A DNA stretch of 64,000 nt from Bowmanella pacifica (GCF_014645355.1 NZ_BMLS01000001.1:1390186-1454185); one strand, 5' to 3'; shown: positions 1 to 12,647, counted from the stretch's first letter. The notes: generated from the letters alone by a model not told the origin. Numbers and translations are program-made.

Positions 1-1267
1 TGCTGATATGACCTTGGTAGTGGAGCAGGGCGGCTTCCACCAGCTCAGCTTCCACTTCCTCCAGCGGACGCAGACCAACCTGTTGCTTGCTTGATGAACC
101 CGCCAGCATAAGCTGCGACGACTGAATCATGCCATCGCGGCAAATCAACACTGAACGCTCAATCACATGACTCAGCTCGCGGATATTGCCAGGCCAGTAA
201 TGCTCCCTCAAACGCTGCATAGCGTCATTGGATAGCTGAACCTGGCCTTTGTTATATTTGGCCGAAAATGCCTGCAAGAAATGTTCTGCCAAGGGCGGGA
301 TATCTTCTTGTCTGTCACGCAGTGGCGGCAGTTCTATGACAAAAGTATTGAGTCGAAACAATAAATCTTGTCGGAACTTGCCCTCTGCAACACTGGTGTT
401 CAAATCAGCGTTAGTGGCACTGATAACCCTGACATTGGTAGAGCGGGTCTGGCTGGTACCCAGAATCTCATATTCTCCTGTCTCTAAAACCCGCAGCAAC
501 TTTGGCTGAACATCAAGCGGCAGGGTACCGACCTCGTCCATAAACAGCGTACCACCATTTGCTAGTTCAAAACGTCCGGTACGCGCCTCTCTGGCATCGG
601 TAAATGCACCTTTGGCATGACCAAACAACTCACTTTCAAACAGGGTAGCCGGCACGGCACCCATATTCATGGTGACAAATGGCGTATCGCTGCGATGAGA
701 CATTTGGTAAATACGTTTAGCCAGTTGCGACTTGCCTGTACCGTTTTCCCCCAATATCAGGATATTGGCATCGGTTGGCGCGAGTTGCTCCAGCATAAGC
801 TCCAGTTCCTGCATAAGCGGAGAAACGGCTATCCAGCCTTGGTTTGTTGTTTTAGCAGGTGTCGCTGGTATCGCATCAGCGATTCTTTCTCCCTGCAATT
901 GCTGCTGAATAATCTGCAACAAACGGGACTTATCCCAGGGCTTTTCAATAAAATCCACCGCACCGCTTTTCATGCCCCGCACCGCTAGCTCAACACTCCC
1001 CCAGGCGGTCATCAGAATGACCTTCAGCCCTTGTTTAACCAGAGAGCTCAGGTATTCCAGACCTTCCTCACCGCTGGTGGTATCGCGATGGAAGTTCATG
1101 TCAAGCAACACAACGTCAGGCCTGTGACGGCTAGTCTGCACTGCAATTTCTCGACCATCAGCCGCTTCCACAACACGATAACCTTCTTTGCTTAACAGCA
1201 AATTGAGGGCAAGGCGGATATCTTCATCATCGTCGGCCACTAAAATCAGGCCCAAATCCCGATGCAT
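1..1267 (-). CDS. Sigma-54-dependent response regulator (partial, 3' end outside window)
   Basis: This is an NtrC-family two-component regulator, about 422 codons in the window; the C-terminal DNA-binding end is cut off. An N-terminal receiver domain spans residues 1-120, with acidic pocket D12/D13, phosphoacceptor D56, T87 and K109. An AAA+ sigma-54 activation domain follows, with a GENGTGKS Walker A and a FMDEVG Walker B. The sigma-54-contact loop reads GAFTDA instead of GAFTGA. ATG is preceded by AGGAAA. It lies 160 bases downstream of the exporter permease on the same strand, so it probably regulates that exporter; the partner histidine kinase would lie beyond the window. Family call is sure; the target is inferred. 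Confidence 0.93.
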   Translation of the reverse strand, partial: MHRDLGLILVADDDEDIRLALNLLLSKEGYRVVEAADGREIAVQTSRHRPDVVLLDMNFHRDTTSGEEGLEYLSSLVKQGLKVILMTAWGSVELAVRGMKSGAVDFIEKPWDKSRLLQIIQQQLQGERIADAIPATPAKTTNQGWIAVSPLMQELELMLEQLAPTDANILILGENGTGKSQLAKRIYQMSHRSDTPFVTMNMGAVPATLFESELFGHAKGAFTDAREARTGRFELANGGTLFMDEVGTLPLDVQPKLLRVLETGEYEILGTSQTRSTNVRVISATNADLNTSVAEGKFRQDLLFRLNTFVIELPPLRDRQEDIPPLAEHFLQAFSAKYNKGQVQLSNDAMQRLREHYWPGNIRELSHVIERSVLICRDGMIQSSQLMLAGSSSKQQVGLRPLEEVEAELVEAALLHYQGHIS

Positions 1268-1358
1268 AATAATTTCCTGGTTATGACATGCCCAGATAAC
1301 CAGGCACTTAGGTCAGTTAGATAACGGATGGAATTCTAAAGAATCCCTAAGATTAATT

Positions 1359-1380
1359 CAGCCCGCATGCTATCGGGCTG
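1359..1380 (-). terminator. Intergenic hairpin between permease and response regulator
   Basis: A 7-bp GC stem (CAGCCCG/CGGGCTG) with an 8-base loop lies in the 160-base gap after the permease stop. On the minus strand it is followed by an A/T-rich stretch but no proper U-tract. It may be a weak terminator or attenuator separating the exporter genes from the regulator gene. Confidence 0.35.
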
Positions 1381-1426
1381 TAATTTGTAGCCAGACTCGT
1401 CCCCCAAAGGGCATAAGCCTGGGTTT

Positions 1427-3892
1427 TCATAATTCTCTAAGCACTTTCATGGGATCGGATTGAATCGTCCGCCAACTGGGAATGACAACAGAGACCAACA
1501 TCGCCACTGCCAATACCAGTGCCACAATAATACTGACAGGCCAAGCAAAAGCTGGCAGTTGCTCAACCTGACTGGCCATATATTGATAGCCGCAGACAGA
1601 AGCAACAAAGCCCAATACCAACCCCAGTGATAACATCAGACTGGCGTCTTTTAGCAATAGTCTGAGCAGGCCCAGTTGTTTAGCACCCGTGGCCATTCGC
1701 ACTGCCATTTCGTAGCGTTTCTGAGCGGCTGTCATTTGACTCAATCCTGATACACCGATAACGGCCAGGATCAGCGTCAATATTGCCACGCTCAACACTA
1801 CGTACATATTCAACCTGGTACTTTGTGTCATATCGCGCCAACGCTGCTGTATAGAATCGACACTGACATTCTCCAGGCGTGCGTCCAGACCAGTTAATAA
1901 AGGGGTAAGGGACTCTTCGCTGAGTGTTTCGCCCTCTGGCATGACAACCACCATTGACAGACGGCTCCCCGCACGTTGACGAAAGTTGTACAAAGTGGGC
2001 AGGTTTAAATTCATATCTATTCCCAAAACCGGCACTATGCTTCCCACTACACCGACTACCGTGGCCACATCGTCAGGATCCTGACCCAGTTTGAGTTGTT
2101 TGCCCACTATGTCCTGCCAACCTTGAGATCCGAAACGCTCAACAGCTAAACGCTTATCCACGACTATATTATTGGTGGTTTGATCGTCTTCCCGTAAGTT
2201 GCGCCCAGCCAGTAACTCAATACCAAACTCGGTAAATATCCCTTCCGACCAGGAAGCAATGATCACCGTACGAGTTTCCTGTGTATCCGGGTCCGGATAG
2301 GCATTAATTTCGACATTCACCCGTAAAGGTAAATGCGCCACATTGATAACCCGCCCTTCCAACGCCTCGAGACGCTCGGCCATGTTCTTCCGTAACAGAT
2401 AGAGTTCACTGCCGACATAAGCTTCATAACTGTCCAGACTTTGTTGCCATTGCTCGTCCTTATATTCCAATGCCACCTCGAACGCATTCGGCAGATCAAA
2501 GCCCAGATCACGATAGACATTATCAAAGCTCTGTTTAGCGCTGATCAGTGAAGCGGTTAACAGCAAGCAGGCCAGCACCAACTGAAATACCATCAACACA
2601 CGACCCAGACCTTGATTGTGCTGAGAGGGGGTACCTTTACCACTGCTGTTCAGGCTATCAGTCAGCGCCACCCTGTCTACATGCAGTAAGGCAACAAAGG
2701 AAAACAGTGCGTTGACGATAAAGACAATACCAATGCCAATTAGCACACTATTGCTGTCTAATTTGATATGTTCAAGCAAGGGTAAACTGTCCTCTGCTAA
2801 CAGGGGGAGCAGCCTGATCAGCCAACTGGCCGACAGCAAACCAAGCAAGGTGGCAAAAACAAACATGGGCAGGTTTTCAACAAAGATCAGATTCCTTAGT
2901 CGCTGTACCGGCGCCCCCATACAAAGTTGGATAGAGAATTCTTTATTACGCCCCTGATAATGGGCAATAAACATATTGAATAAATTCAGACAGGCCATCA
3001 CCAACAAGCTGAACATGGCGATTAACAACGCCAACACCAGCATACGACTGTCGCCCATAAACGCGTCGCGTACCGGCTGGATCTCAGCAGTTAATTGTTT
3101 CGACATTAGAAAATCCCTGGCTCGTTCATTGGTAACTTCGGATTCAACGTAGCGACTAAACCAACTAACCAAAGCTTGTTCTGACGGCAGGATGTCAGCG
3201 GCGCCTCTGACAAAGGTCAAGCCTCTCGCTCCCAAATCAAGCCCTTCAGGTTGTGTCAGAGCCTGCTGCAGGTCGCCAAATAACCATACTTGTTGATAGC
3301 CATCCCTGGAGACATTGCCAAAATCGACACTTTTTAGATCGGCCAACACGCCCAATACTGGTCGCTCCTCTCCGCCGATACGCAAAGTGGCATGCAGGGC
3401 ATTCTCACGCTCAGCGAAGGCTGAATTCCATAGCGATTTGGAAATCCAGACGCCTTGCTCTGCACCTTCGGCTTGGCTGGTTTGTCCCAGGATCAAATCT
3501 AACCCCAGCAGCTCAGGTGTACCCATAGCCGAGACTAAACGAGTTACCCCATACTGCCGGGCATTGATTTCCACATTGCCACCGCCTACCTGAATCTGCC
3601 CCCAACTCAGTTCAGGGCTGAAGGACTCGCTTAGATGGGCCACTCGGCGTAACTCACTCAAAAACGGCACGGTAATATCATCTGAAATCTCCAGCGTTAC
3701 GCCAACGCTGTAAAGATTAGTCTCATCACGGATGTCAGGCAGTGGCTGAATAAGTAAGGTGTTGGCTATGGCTACAACAGTTAATACCGAGGCGAGAGTA
3801 AGTCCGAGCGTTGAAATCAGCGGCAGACTTAAGCGTGGCTGATTAAACAAGCGCACAAAACCTTGTTTCACAGCCCCCAGATAGAGACTCAT
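1427..3892 (-). CDS. ABC exporter permease, MacB/FtsX type with duplicated core
   Basis: This 821-residue integral membrane protein has an N-terminal transmembrane helix (about 20-45), a large periplasmic MacB-like domain, a first FtsX block of helices (about 280-410), a fourth helix near 430, a second periplasmic domain, and a second FtsX block (about 695-815) ending in SDPMKVLREL, typical of the family. The duplicated layout means one chain carries both halves of the permease. Its ATG overlaps the stop of the ATPase gene (ATGA), so the two are translationally coupled. Type VII (mechanotransmission) transporters of this kind export peptides or lipidic substrates; no substrate can be read from sequence. 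Confidence 0.93.
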   Translation of the reverse strand: MSLYLGAVKQGFVRLFNQPRLSLPLISTLGLTLASVLTVVAIANTLLIQPLPDIRDETNLYSVGVTLEISDDITVPFLSELRRVAHLSESFSPELSWGQIQVGGGNVEINARQYGVTRLVSAMGTPELLGLDLILGQTSQAEGAEQGVWISKSLWNSAFAERENALHATLRIGGEERPVLGVLADLKSVDFGNVSRDGYQQVWLFGDLQQALTQPEGLDLGARGLTFVRGAADILPSEQALVSWFSRYVESEVTNERARDFLMSKQLTAEIQPVRDAFMGDSRMLVLALLIAMFSLLVMACLNLFNMFIAHYQGRNKEFSIQLCMGAPVQRLRNLIFVENLPMFVFATLLGLLSASWLIRLLPLLAEDSLPLLEHIKLDSNSVLIGIGIVFIVNALFSFVALLHVDRVALTDSLNSSGKGTPSQHNQGLGRVLMVFQLVLACLLLTASLISAKQSFDNVYRDLGFDLPNAFEVALEYKDEQWQQSLDSYEAYVGSELYLLRKNMAERLEALEGRVINVAHLPLRVNVEINAYPDPDTQETRTVIIASWSEGIFTEFGIELLAGRNLREDDQTTNNIVVDKRLAVERFGSQGWQDIVGKQLKLGQDPDDVATVVGVVGSIVPVLGIDMNLNLPTLYNFRQRAGSRLSMVVVMPEGETLSEESLTPLLTGLDARLENVSVDSIQQRWRDMTQSTRLNMYVVLSVAILTLILAVIGVSGLSQMTAAQKRYEMAVRMATGAKQLGLLRLLLKDASLMLSLGLVLGFVASVCGYQYMASQVEQLPAFAWPVSIIVALVLAVAMLVSVVIPSWRTIQSDPMKVLREL

Positions 3893-4599
3893 GCGACCTC
3901 CTTATCTGCCTGATGTTTAATCTGTTGTTCGGCCACAACTTTTCCATCCAGCAGCTGAATCTGACGATGAGCCAGACCACTGTAGCGGCTGTCATGAGTA
4001 ACCATGACGATAGTGGCACCCTGTTTATTCAGCTCCAGCAACAATTGCATTACCGCATCACCATTTTTGGTATCCAGGTTTCCCGTCGGCTCGTCGACCA
4101 GAATAAGGTCTGGACGGCCCACTAAAGCGCGCGCTATGGCTACCCGCTGCTGCTGCCCACCTGATATCTGATTAGGGCGATATGACATTCTGTGTTCCAT
4201 CCCCACCTTTTCCAGTGCTTCAACGACAGCGGCTTTAATAGTCGCTTTATGCTCGCCACGATGTTCCAGTGGTAATGCCACATTTTCAAAAACCGTCAGA
4301 CTATCGATAAGGTTAAATGACTGAAAAACATAACCAATATGTTGATTTCGTACTGCGGTACGCTGATCAACCTTCAGACCACGGGTGTCTATACCAGCTA
4401 TCTCATAAGTTCCCTCTGACGCGCTATCCAATAAGCCCATGATGGTCAGCAGAGTGGATTTACCACAACCAGATGGCCCGGTAATCGCCACAAATTCACC
4501 TTCATTTACACTCAGGCTGATACCGCGAAGGGCGTGAGTATCAATTTGCTGGCCAAGGTAAGATTTATGAATGTCGTGCATTGAAACAATGGTTTTCAT
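3889..4599 (-). CDS. ABC transporter ATP-binding protein, MacB/LolD type
   Basis: This 236-residue ATPase powers the adjacent FtsX permease. It has Walker [10 protein letters not shown] (residues 41-49), a Q-loop in VFQSFNLID, signature [15 protein letters not shown], Walker [13 protein letters not shown] and the switch His in MVTHDSRY. I chose the ATG at 4599 because AAAGGA sits 8 bases upstream and the protein then starts MKTIVSM, as LolD-like proteins do; the frame stays open further upstream but that would overlap the HlyD gene. It sits between the membrane fusion protein and the permease in one operon. Confidence 0.95.
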   Translation of the reverse strand: MKTIVSMHDIHKSYLGQQIDTHALRGISLSVNEGEFVAITGPSGCGKSTLLTIMGLLDSASEGTYEIAGIDTRGLKVDQRTAVRNQHIGYVFQSFNLIDSLTVFENVALPLEHRGEHKATIKAAVVEALEKVGMEHRMSYRPNQISGGQQQRVAIARALVGRPDLILVDEPTGNLDTKNGDAVMQLLLELNKQGATIVMVTHDSRYSGLAHRQIQLLDGKVVAEQQIKHQADKEVA

Positions 4600-4603
4600 C
4601 TGG

Positions 4604-5848
4604 TTATCCTTTATCGTCAATCTGAATTTTTTGGTAGGCGGCCCACTGCTGTGGCATCTGAGCAATAATCTGTTCATTCGCTCTTATGCCTGACAGCACC
4701 TGCAACCGTCCCTGACTGATATCCCCCAGTTCGATAGTGCGCTGTTCCGCTTTCCCATCCTGAGTCATCACAAAACGCTGTAGCTGGCTTCTTGGCCTAA
4801 GCCCTGGGGCTTGATTCACATACAGTGCATGGTCAATCGCCTGTAAAAAGATGTGTCCCGTCACCGACAAAGCAGGGCGGGCATCGGCTGGTAGTACCCC
4901 CGTCAAACTCACTTCGGCCAATACCGTGCCGTTAGTCACAATGGACTCCACACGATTTATCTGACCACGGACCTCGCCCTTGCGTGTGTTAATCAATACA
5001 TCGGCACCCAGCTGAATTTGATCGGCCTGATGCTGAGGCACACGCAGTCTGGCCAACAACTTACTGTCGCTTCCCACCTTACCCAGCGAGGCGCCTTGGG
5101 GCACATTCTGACCAAGCTCTACATCCAGGCTTTGCAGCGTACCTTCAATACCCGCCCTGATTTGCAAATCTTCCAGTTGTCGGTTTAGCAACGCCACCCT
5201 TTGTTCTTGCTGTTGTACCTCTATCTGACGCTGAGTTAACTGCAACGCCTGCATTTCGGTAAATTTGGTTAACTTTTGCTTCTCAAAGTCCAACCGGCGG
5301 CGCTGCAATTTTGCATCTAACTCTGCACGCTTAATGTCCAGGCTCGCAGATACGCCGCGTTCCTCGAGCTCAATCAGCACCGACAACTCCAATTCGGCTT
5401 CTTCCAAGGCAGCGGCGATATCCGCTACTTGACCTTCAAAATCAAGCCTGGCGCTGCTTTGCTCCAACCCAAAAGAAGCCAGAGCCGCTTGCTGGCGAAG
5501 CAGTTCCCCTTGCTGGTGGCTGACTTCTTGCTCTAACTCTGGGTTAGCCAGCATCAAGATAGGGGTGTCTGCTTTAACACTGGCTCCTGGGCGATGATAA
5601 ATGGCCGCAACCTTGCCCATAGTCTGAGAGGTTAACAATCTCTCTTCAGCCGAAAAAAACTCCCCAAAGGCCTGACTGTATAGCTTCATATGGCCCTCTT
5701 GCACCGCCAGCAGGTCTATATCCTGGCTCGAAACACTGAGTACGTCTTCCTGGCTCAAACTCAACACAGCGCCTCCCAGGAGCACGCTGGCGACGACCGT
5801 CAGGTACCATGTTTTGCGGGACTTTTTCTTATCTAGATTGATTTGCAC
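4604..5848 (-). CDS. HlyD-family membrane fusion (periplasmic adaptor) protein
   Basis: This 414-residue periplasmic adaptor probably links the permease to an outer-membrane channel. A single N-terminal transmembrane anchor (about residues 12-33) is followed by a lipoyl half, a long Gln/Glu/Leu-rich coiled coil (about 95-235), the second lipoyl half and a beta-barrel. I chose a GTG start at 5848 because GGAG lies 7 bases upstream and the protein then begins MQINLDKKKS; ATGs at 5866 and 5902 are in frame but lack a ribosome site. First gene of the exporter operon. A parS site and a candidate sigma-54 promoter lie just upstream. Confidence 0.9.
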   Translation of the reverse strand: MQINLDKKKSRKTWYLTVVASVLLGGAVLSLSQEDVLSVSSQDIDLLAVQEGHMKLYSQAFGEFFSAEERLLTSQTMGKVAAIYHRPGASVKADTPILMLANPELEQEVSHQQGELLRQQAALASFGLEQSSARLDFEGQVADIAAALEEAELELSVLIELEERGVSASLDIKRAELDAKLQRRRLDFEKQKLTKFTEMQALQLTQRQIEVQQQEQRVALLNRQLEDLQIRAGIEGTLQSLDVELGQNVPQGASLGKVGSDSKLLARLRVPQHQADQIQLGADVLINTRKGEVRGQINRVESIVTNGTVLAEVSLTGVLPADARPALSVTGHIFLQAIDHALYVNQAPGLRPRSQLQRFVMTQDGKAEQRTIELGDISQGRLQVLSGIRANEQIIAQMPQQWAAYQKIQIDDKG

Positions 5849-5866
5849 GCCGCCACTCCACGTCAT

Positions 5867-5882
5867 TGTTGCACGTGGAACA
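5867..5882. promoter_or_regulatory. parS centromere-like site 1
   Basis: TGTTGCACGTGGAACA reads on the other strand as TGTTCCACGTGCAACA, matching the bacterial parS consensus TGTTNCACGTGAAACA at all but one position. parA and parB are 8 kb away and two more sites lie across the origin. This copy is about 11.7 kb left of oriC, just ahead of the HlyD start codon. Confidence 0.8.
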
Positions 5883-5885
5883 TAA

Positions 5886-5901
5886 TGAAAATTGCATGCC
5901 A
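5886..5901 (-). promoter_or_regulatory. Candidate sigma-54 (-24/-12) promoter of the exporter operon
   Basis: On the minus strand TGGCATGCAATTTTCA matches the -24 element TGGCA well, with correct spacing to the -12 element, which reads TTTC instead of TTGC. Predicted transcription start is about 5875, some 27 bases before the GTG start and inside parS site 1. The neighbouring sigma-54-type activator supports the call; the -12 mismatch weakens it. Confidence 0.45.
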
Positions 5902-5965
5902 AACTAAATAAACCATAATTTTCATATAGTTAATTAAGTTCCAGCATGCTAACTAAGGGGGATAA

Positions 5966-6001
5966 TGTTCGATACCAAGCGATGATGTTCGTTTTCGAAC
6001 A
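5966..6001. promoter_or_regulatory. Candidate enhancer (activator site) upstream of the exporter promoter
   Basis: A perfect inverted repeat TGTTCG-TTTT-CGAACA lies at 5986-6001. A further TGTTCG half-site at 5966-5971 is exactly 20 bases away, about two helical turns. The array is about 90-125 bases upstream of the predicted start, where NtrC-type activators usually bind. Binding by the response regulator at 1-1267 is inferred. Confidence 0.45.
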
Positions 6002-6027
6002 ATGCAGGTATTTATGCCGACAGGCAT

Positions 6028-6055
6028 AAAAAAACCCGTCATAAGACGGGTTTTT
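6028..6055 (-). terminator. Rho-independent terminator of the atp operon
   Basis: The stem ACCCGTC/GACGGGT with ATAA loop is flanked by A and T runs, so it can work in both directions. It lies 22 bases after the atpC stop. A second small hairpin (TTTATGCC-GACA-GGCATAAA, 6011-6030) abuts it. Confidence 0.88.
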
Positions 6056-6076
6056 AGTCGGCTTCCTGACGGAAAC

Positions 6077-6493
6077 TTATTTGCGCATATTCTTAATCAG
6101 TCGCAACTGCGCAATGGCTTCTGCCAATTCTGCCGCCGCTTCAGCGTAATTAAGATCGCTACTTGGGTTGGCAATATGCTCTTCAGCACGGCGCTTAGCC
6201 TCTAAGGCAGCCTGTTCGTCCAGATCTGCGGCTCGAACAGCTACGTCGGCTAACACTGTGACATTGTCAGGCTGAACTTCTAATACGCCACCGGCGATAT
6301 AAATCAACTCTTCATGCCCATGCTGTTTAACCAGCCGCACCATACCAGGCTTAAGGGTAGTCAGTAGCGGAGCGTGACCAGGGCAAATACCCAGCTCACC
6401 TTCGCTGCCCGTCACCTGAATGGTTTCAACGCGTCCGGAGAAGATCTTGTCTTCAGCGCTCACCACTTCGAGATGTACAGTCATAGCAGCCAT
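6077..6493 (-). CDS. atpC: ATP synthase F1 epsilon subunit
   Basis: This 138-residue protein forms part of the F1 central stalk and inhibits ATP hydrolysis. The N-terminal beta-sandwich (about 1-87) carries [18 protein letters not shown], near-identical to E. coli AtpC; the C-terminal helical hairpin carries RRAEEHI and AQLRLI. Start ATG follows AAGGAGG closely. Last gene of atpIBEFHAGDC, 53 bases after atpD, with the terminator right after it. Confidence 0.97.
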   Translation of the reverse strand: MAAMTVHLEVVSAEDKIFSGRVETIQVTGSEGELGICPGHAPLLTTLKPGMVRLVKQHGHEELIYIAGGVLEVQPDNVTVLADVAVRAADLDEQAALEAKRRAEEHIANPSSDLNYAEAAAELAEAIAQLRLIKNMRK

Positions 6494-6546
6494 TTCACCT
6501 CCTTACGGATAACTAATGTACCGCCGAACCAGCCGGCGGCACGCCC

Positions 6547-7950
<1,404 letters not shown>

Positions 7951-7962
7951 TTAAACCTTTGC

Positions 7963-8823
7963 CTACACAGCCGCGGCGCCGCTAACGATTTCGCTGATTT
8001 CCTGCGTAATCGCTGCCTGACGGGCCTTGTTGTAGATCAGTTGTAGTTCGTCAATCAGGCTGCCCGCGTTATCTGTCGCGGCTTTCATTGCAACCATTCG
8101 CGCTGCCTGCTCAGAGGCGGCGTTTTCAACTACACCCTGATATACCTGAGATTCCACATAGCGAACCAACAACATATCCAAAATTGGCTTTGGATCCGGC
8201 TCGTACAGGTAATCCCAACGGTGCTTGTATGCTTTGTCGTCAGACTTGGGCAAAGGTAGCAATTGACTGATCACAGGGGCCTGCGTCATGGTATTTACAA
8301 AGTTGTTGTATACCAGATACAGACGATCGATCTCACCTTTGTCAAAGGCGCTAAGCATGACCTTAACCAGGCCAATCACGTCTTTAACACTAGGCGCATC
8401 ACCGATTCCCGATTCCGCTGCCATTACCTTACCGCCAAAACGGTTGAAAAAGCCGCAGGCTTTAGAGCCAAGTGCAGCAAAATGCACTTGTGCACCTTTT
8501 TGCTGCCACTCTTTAGCATCTTTCACTACCGCCTTGAATTCGTTGGTGTTCAAGCCACCACACAAACCACGGTCGGTAGAGATAACGATGTAACCTACGG
8601 CCTTGACATCACGCTCTTCCAAATAGGGATGACGGTATTCAAGGTTAGCGTTGGCAAGGTGACCAATCACGCTTCGCATGTTGTCAGCGTATGGACGGCT
8701 GGAAGCCATACGGTCTTGCGCCTTCTTCATTTTGGAGGCGGCAACCATTTCCATAGCGCTGGTGATCTTCTGAGTATTCTTGATACTCCCGATCTTACCT
8801 TTTATCTCTTTACCACCGGCCAT
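7963..8823 (-). CDS. atpG: ATP synthase F1 gamma subunit
   Basis: This 286-residue protein is the rotating central shaft of F1. The N-terminal helix has [20 protein letters not shown] and the C-terminal helix [19 protein letters not shown], both diagnostic; the middle is a Rossmann-like fold with [12 protein letters not shown] chose the ATG at 8823 (MAGGKEIKG) because GGGAGAG lies just upstream; an in-frame start 7 codons earlier has no family support. Between atpA and atpD. Confidence 0.97.
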   Translation of the reverse strand: MAGGKEIKGKIGSIKNTQKITSAMEMVAASKMKKAQDRMASSRPYADNMRSVIGHLANANLEYRHPYLEERDVKAVGYIVISTDRGLCGGLNTNEFKAVVKDAKEWQQKGAQVHFAALGSKACGFFNRFGGKVMAAESGIGDAPSVKDVIGLVKVMLSAFDKGEIDRLYLVYNNFVNTMTQAPVISQLLPLPKSDDKAYKHRWDYLYEPDPKPILDMLLVRYVESQVYQGVVENAASEQAARMVAMKAATDNAGSLIDELQLIYNKARQAAITQEISEIVSGAAAV

Positions 8824-8873
8824 GACACTCTCCCGATTACTCAACGATGGATGCGCCTAAGCGCATCCAGTTA

Positions 8874-10415
8874 TTACCAAGTCTGCGTATCCTTGAACTT
8901 GCTTAACGCTTCTTTCAAGGTTGCTTCGATCTCGTCGTTGTAGTTACCCGTGCTATTGATAGTGTTCATGAGCTCGGCGTATTCGCTACCCATAAAGGCA
9001 TGCAGAGCAGCTTCAAAGTCCAGGACTTTATTCAGCTCAACATCTTTCAGATAGCCTTTTTCAACGGCAAACAGAGACACAGCCATTTTCGCTACGTTCA
9101 GCGGGCTGTATTGCTTCTGCTTCATCAGTTCGGTTACACGCTCACCGTGCTCCAACTGGGCACGCGTTGCGTCATCCAGATCAGAGGCAAACTGAGAGAA
9201 GGCCGCCAATTCACGATACTGAGCCAGCGCCAGACGGATACCGCCACCCAGCTTCTTAACGATCTTGGTCTGCGCTGCACCACCTACACGAGAAACCGAG
9301 ATACCGGCGTTAACAGCAGGACGAATACCAGCGTTAAACAGGTTGGTTTCCAGGAAGATCTGACCATCTGTAATAGAGATTACGTTGGTCGGTACGAATG
9401 CAGATACGTCACCAGCTTGAGTTTCAATGATAGGCAGAGCGGTCAATGAACCTGTCTTACCTTTCACTTCACCCTTAGTGAAGTTCTCTACGTACACGGC
9501 GTTAACACGTGCAGCACGCTCCAGCAAACGGGAGTGCAGATAGAAAACGTCACCAGGATAAGCTTCACGGCCTGGCGGACGACGCAGCAACAAAGAGATC
9601 TGACGATAAGCAACGGCCTGCTTAGACAGGTCATCGTAAATAATCAGGGCATCTTCGCCACGGTCACGGAAGTATTCACCCATAGTACAACCGGCAAAAG
9701 GTGCCAGGTACTGCAGAGCGGCTGATTCAGATGCAGAGGCAGCAACCACGATAGTGTGTTCCATTGCACCATGCTCTTCCAGCTTACGTACCACGTTGGC
9801 AATAGTAGAAGCCTTCTGGCCTACAGCAACGTAAACACACTTAATACCCGTGCCTTTCTGGTTGATGATGGCATCAACGGCTAGCGCGGTTTTACCGGTC
9901 TGACGGTCACCGATGATCAGCTCACGCTGACCACGACCAACAGGGATCATGGCATCGATAGACTTGTAACCAATCTGAACAGGTTGATCAACCGACTGAC
10001 GCTCGATTACGCCAGGGGCTATTTTTTCAACAGGTTCAAAACCATCAGCATCGATAGCACCTTTACCGTCGATAGGCGCACCTAGCGTGTTAACAACACG
10101 ACCCAACAGGGCACGGCCAACAGGTACTTCCAAGATACGACCGGTAGATTTAACTTTTACGCCTTCCTGCAGGTCAGCGTAAGGGCCCATCACTACCGCA
10201 CCAACGGAATCACGTTCCAGGTTCAGGGCGATAGCATAGCGATTACCAGGAAGCTCGATCATTTCGCCTTGCATTACGTCTGCAAGGCCATGAATGCGGA
10301 TAATACCGTCGGTAACGCCAACGATAGTACCTTCATTACGTGCTTCACTTACTACATCAAACTGCTCAATTCGCTTTTTGATCAGTTCTGCAATTTCAGT
10401 GGAATTCAGTTGCAT
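8874..10415 (-). CDS. atpA: ATP synthase F1 alpha subunit
   Basis: This 513-residue protein is the regulatory nucleotide-binding subunit of F1. It begins [19 protein letters not shown] as in E. coli, and has Walker [14 protein letters not shown], the arginine finger region in [13 protein letters not shown], and the C-terminal helical domain ending FKDTQTW. Length equals the E. coli protein. It follows atpH by 12 bases and precedes atpG. Confidence 0.98.
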   Translation of the reverse strand: MQLNSTEIAELIKKRIEQFDVVSEARNEGTIVGVTDGIIRIHGLADVMQGEMIELPGNRYAIALNLERDSVGAVVMGPYADLQEGVKVKSTGRILEVPVGRALLGRVVNTLGAPIDGKGAIDADGFEPVEKIAPGVIERQSVDQPVQIGYKSIDAMIPVGRGQRELIIGDRQTGKTALAVDAIINQKGTGIKCVYVAVGQKASTIANVVRKLEEHGAMEHTIVVAASASESAALQYLAPFAGCTMGEYFRDRGEDALIIYDDLSKQAVAYRQISLLLRRPPGREAYPGDVFYLHSRLLERAARVNAVYVENFTKGEVKGKTGSLTALPIIETQAGDVSAFVPTNVISITDGQIFLETNLFNAGIRPAVNAGISVSRVGGAAQTKIVKKLGGGIRLALAQYRELAAFSQFASDLDDATRAQLEHGERVTELMKQKQYSPLNVAKMAVSLFAVEKGYLKDVELNKVLDFEAALHAFMGSEYAELMNTINSTGNYNDEIEATLKEALSKFKDTQTW

Positions 10416-10427
10416 ACTCTTTCCCCG

Positions 10428-10961
10428 TTATGCTTGTAACGCGTCTGCGAGACGGTTCAATTTGCTTCTGATGGAACCATCGATAACAGTATCGCCGGCT
10501 TTAATAACCACGCCGGCAACTAATGCAGGATCCACGTTACAATTCAGCTTAACTTTTCGTGCAAGACGCTTTTCAAGCGACGCGCTGAGCGTGGCGATTT
10601 TTTCCTGACTCAGTTCAGTAGCAGAAGTAATCTGTACAGAGACTTCCTTCTCGTACTCAGCTCTGAGTTGAGCGAAAAATTCCAACACCTCAGGCAACGC
10701 CTTGAGACGACCATTTTCAGCCATCACCTTGATGAGATTTTGCGCCGGTTGGTCTAACTCTTCCTGACAAACCTTAATAAAGATTTCAGAAAGCTGGTTA
10801 GCTGCCATTGCACTGCTCAGCAGTTGCTTCACAGTCTCATCGTTGGCGACCGCAGCGGCAAATGACAGCATTTGCTGCCATTTGTCTACAGCCTGATTTT
10901 CGACTGCAAAATTGAATGCGGCTCTTGCATAAGGGCGAGCAATATTTGTCAGTTCAGACAT
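10428..10961 (-). CDS. atpH: ATP synthase F1 delta subunit
   Basis: This 177-residue protein is the peripheral-stalk cap joining the b dimer to the top of F1. It begins [19 protein letters not shown], the typical OSCP/delta start, followed by a six-helix N domain and a C-terminal part containing [20 protein letters not shown]. Length equals E. coli AtpH. It lies 9 bases after atpF and 12 before atpA. Confidence 0.97.
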   Translation of the reverse strand: MSELTNIARPYARAAFNFAVENQAVDKWQQMLSFAAAVANDETVKQLLSSAMAANQLSEIFIKVCQEELDQPAQNLIKVMAENGRLKALPEVLEFFAQLRAEYEKEVSVQITSATELSQEKIATLSASLEKRLARKVKLNCNVDPALVAGVVIKAGDTVIDGSIRSKLNRLADALQA

Positions 10962-10970
10962 AAGCCCCCC

Positions 10971-11441
10971 TTAAAGTTCAGCGACCAGTTTTTCAACAAT
11001 ATCGCTGTGCGCTTGTGCATCAATTTCGCGAGCCAGGATCCGCTCAGCACCCAATACTGCCAGAGTAGAAACTTGCTTACGCAGCTCTTCTTTGGCACGG
11101 TTGCGCTCAGCTTCAACTTCTACCTGACCAGCTGAGATAATTTTGTCACGCTCTTCGTGTGCACGCTGAGTTTCGCTTTCAACGATACTCCCGGCACGAC
11201 GTTTGGCCTGCTCGATAATTTCTGCAGCTTGCTGTTTGGCTTCAATCAACTGCTCTTTGGCTTTTTCCTGAGCCAGGTGCAGATCTTTTTCGGCGCGATC
11301 AGACGCAGCCAAGCCATCAGCAATTTTCTTTTGACGCTCTTCGATGGCCGACATAATCGGCGGCCACACGAACTTCATGCAGAACAGCACGAATACGGCA
11401 AAAGCGATAAGTTCTCCGAGTAGAGTGGCGTTAAGATTCAC
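10971..11441 (-). CDS. atpF: ATP synthase F0 b subunit
   Basis: This 156-residue protein is the membrane-anchored peripheral stalk; it works as a dimer. One N-terminal transmembrane helix (about 5-25, [17 protein letters not shown]) is followed by a long charged coiled coil to the C terminus. It starts [10 protein letters not shown] like E. coli AtpF and has the same length. The start is preceded by AGGAG. Between atpE and atpH. Confidence 0.97.
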   Translation of the reverse strand: MNLNATLLGELIAFAVFVLFCMKFVWPPIMSAIEERQKKIADGLAASDRAEKDLHLAQEKAKEQLIEAKQQAAEIIEQAKRRAGSIVESETQRAHEERDKIISAGQVEVEAERNRAKEELRKQVSTLAVLGAERILAREIDAQAHSDIVEKLVAEL

Positions 11442-11494
11442 GACCGCTCCTCCTTAGTTGACAGTTGTTCGTGTAAATAGCCAGCCAGGTCACT

Positions 11495-11740
<246 letters not shown>

Positions 11741-11770
11741 TTATCAAAGGTTAAGTTTAAGTTATCGAAA

Positions 11771-12634
<864 letters not shown>

Positions 12635-12647
12635 TCATCCTAATTGT

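Noticed and set aside
8263..8943. Open frame of 226 codons antisense to atpG
   Set aside because: Shadow of atpG, without recognisable domain or ribosome site.
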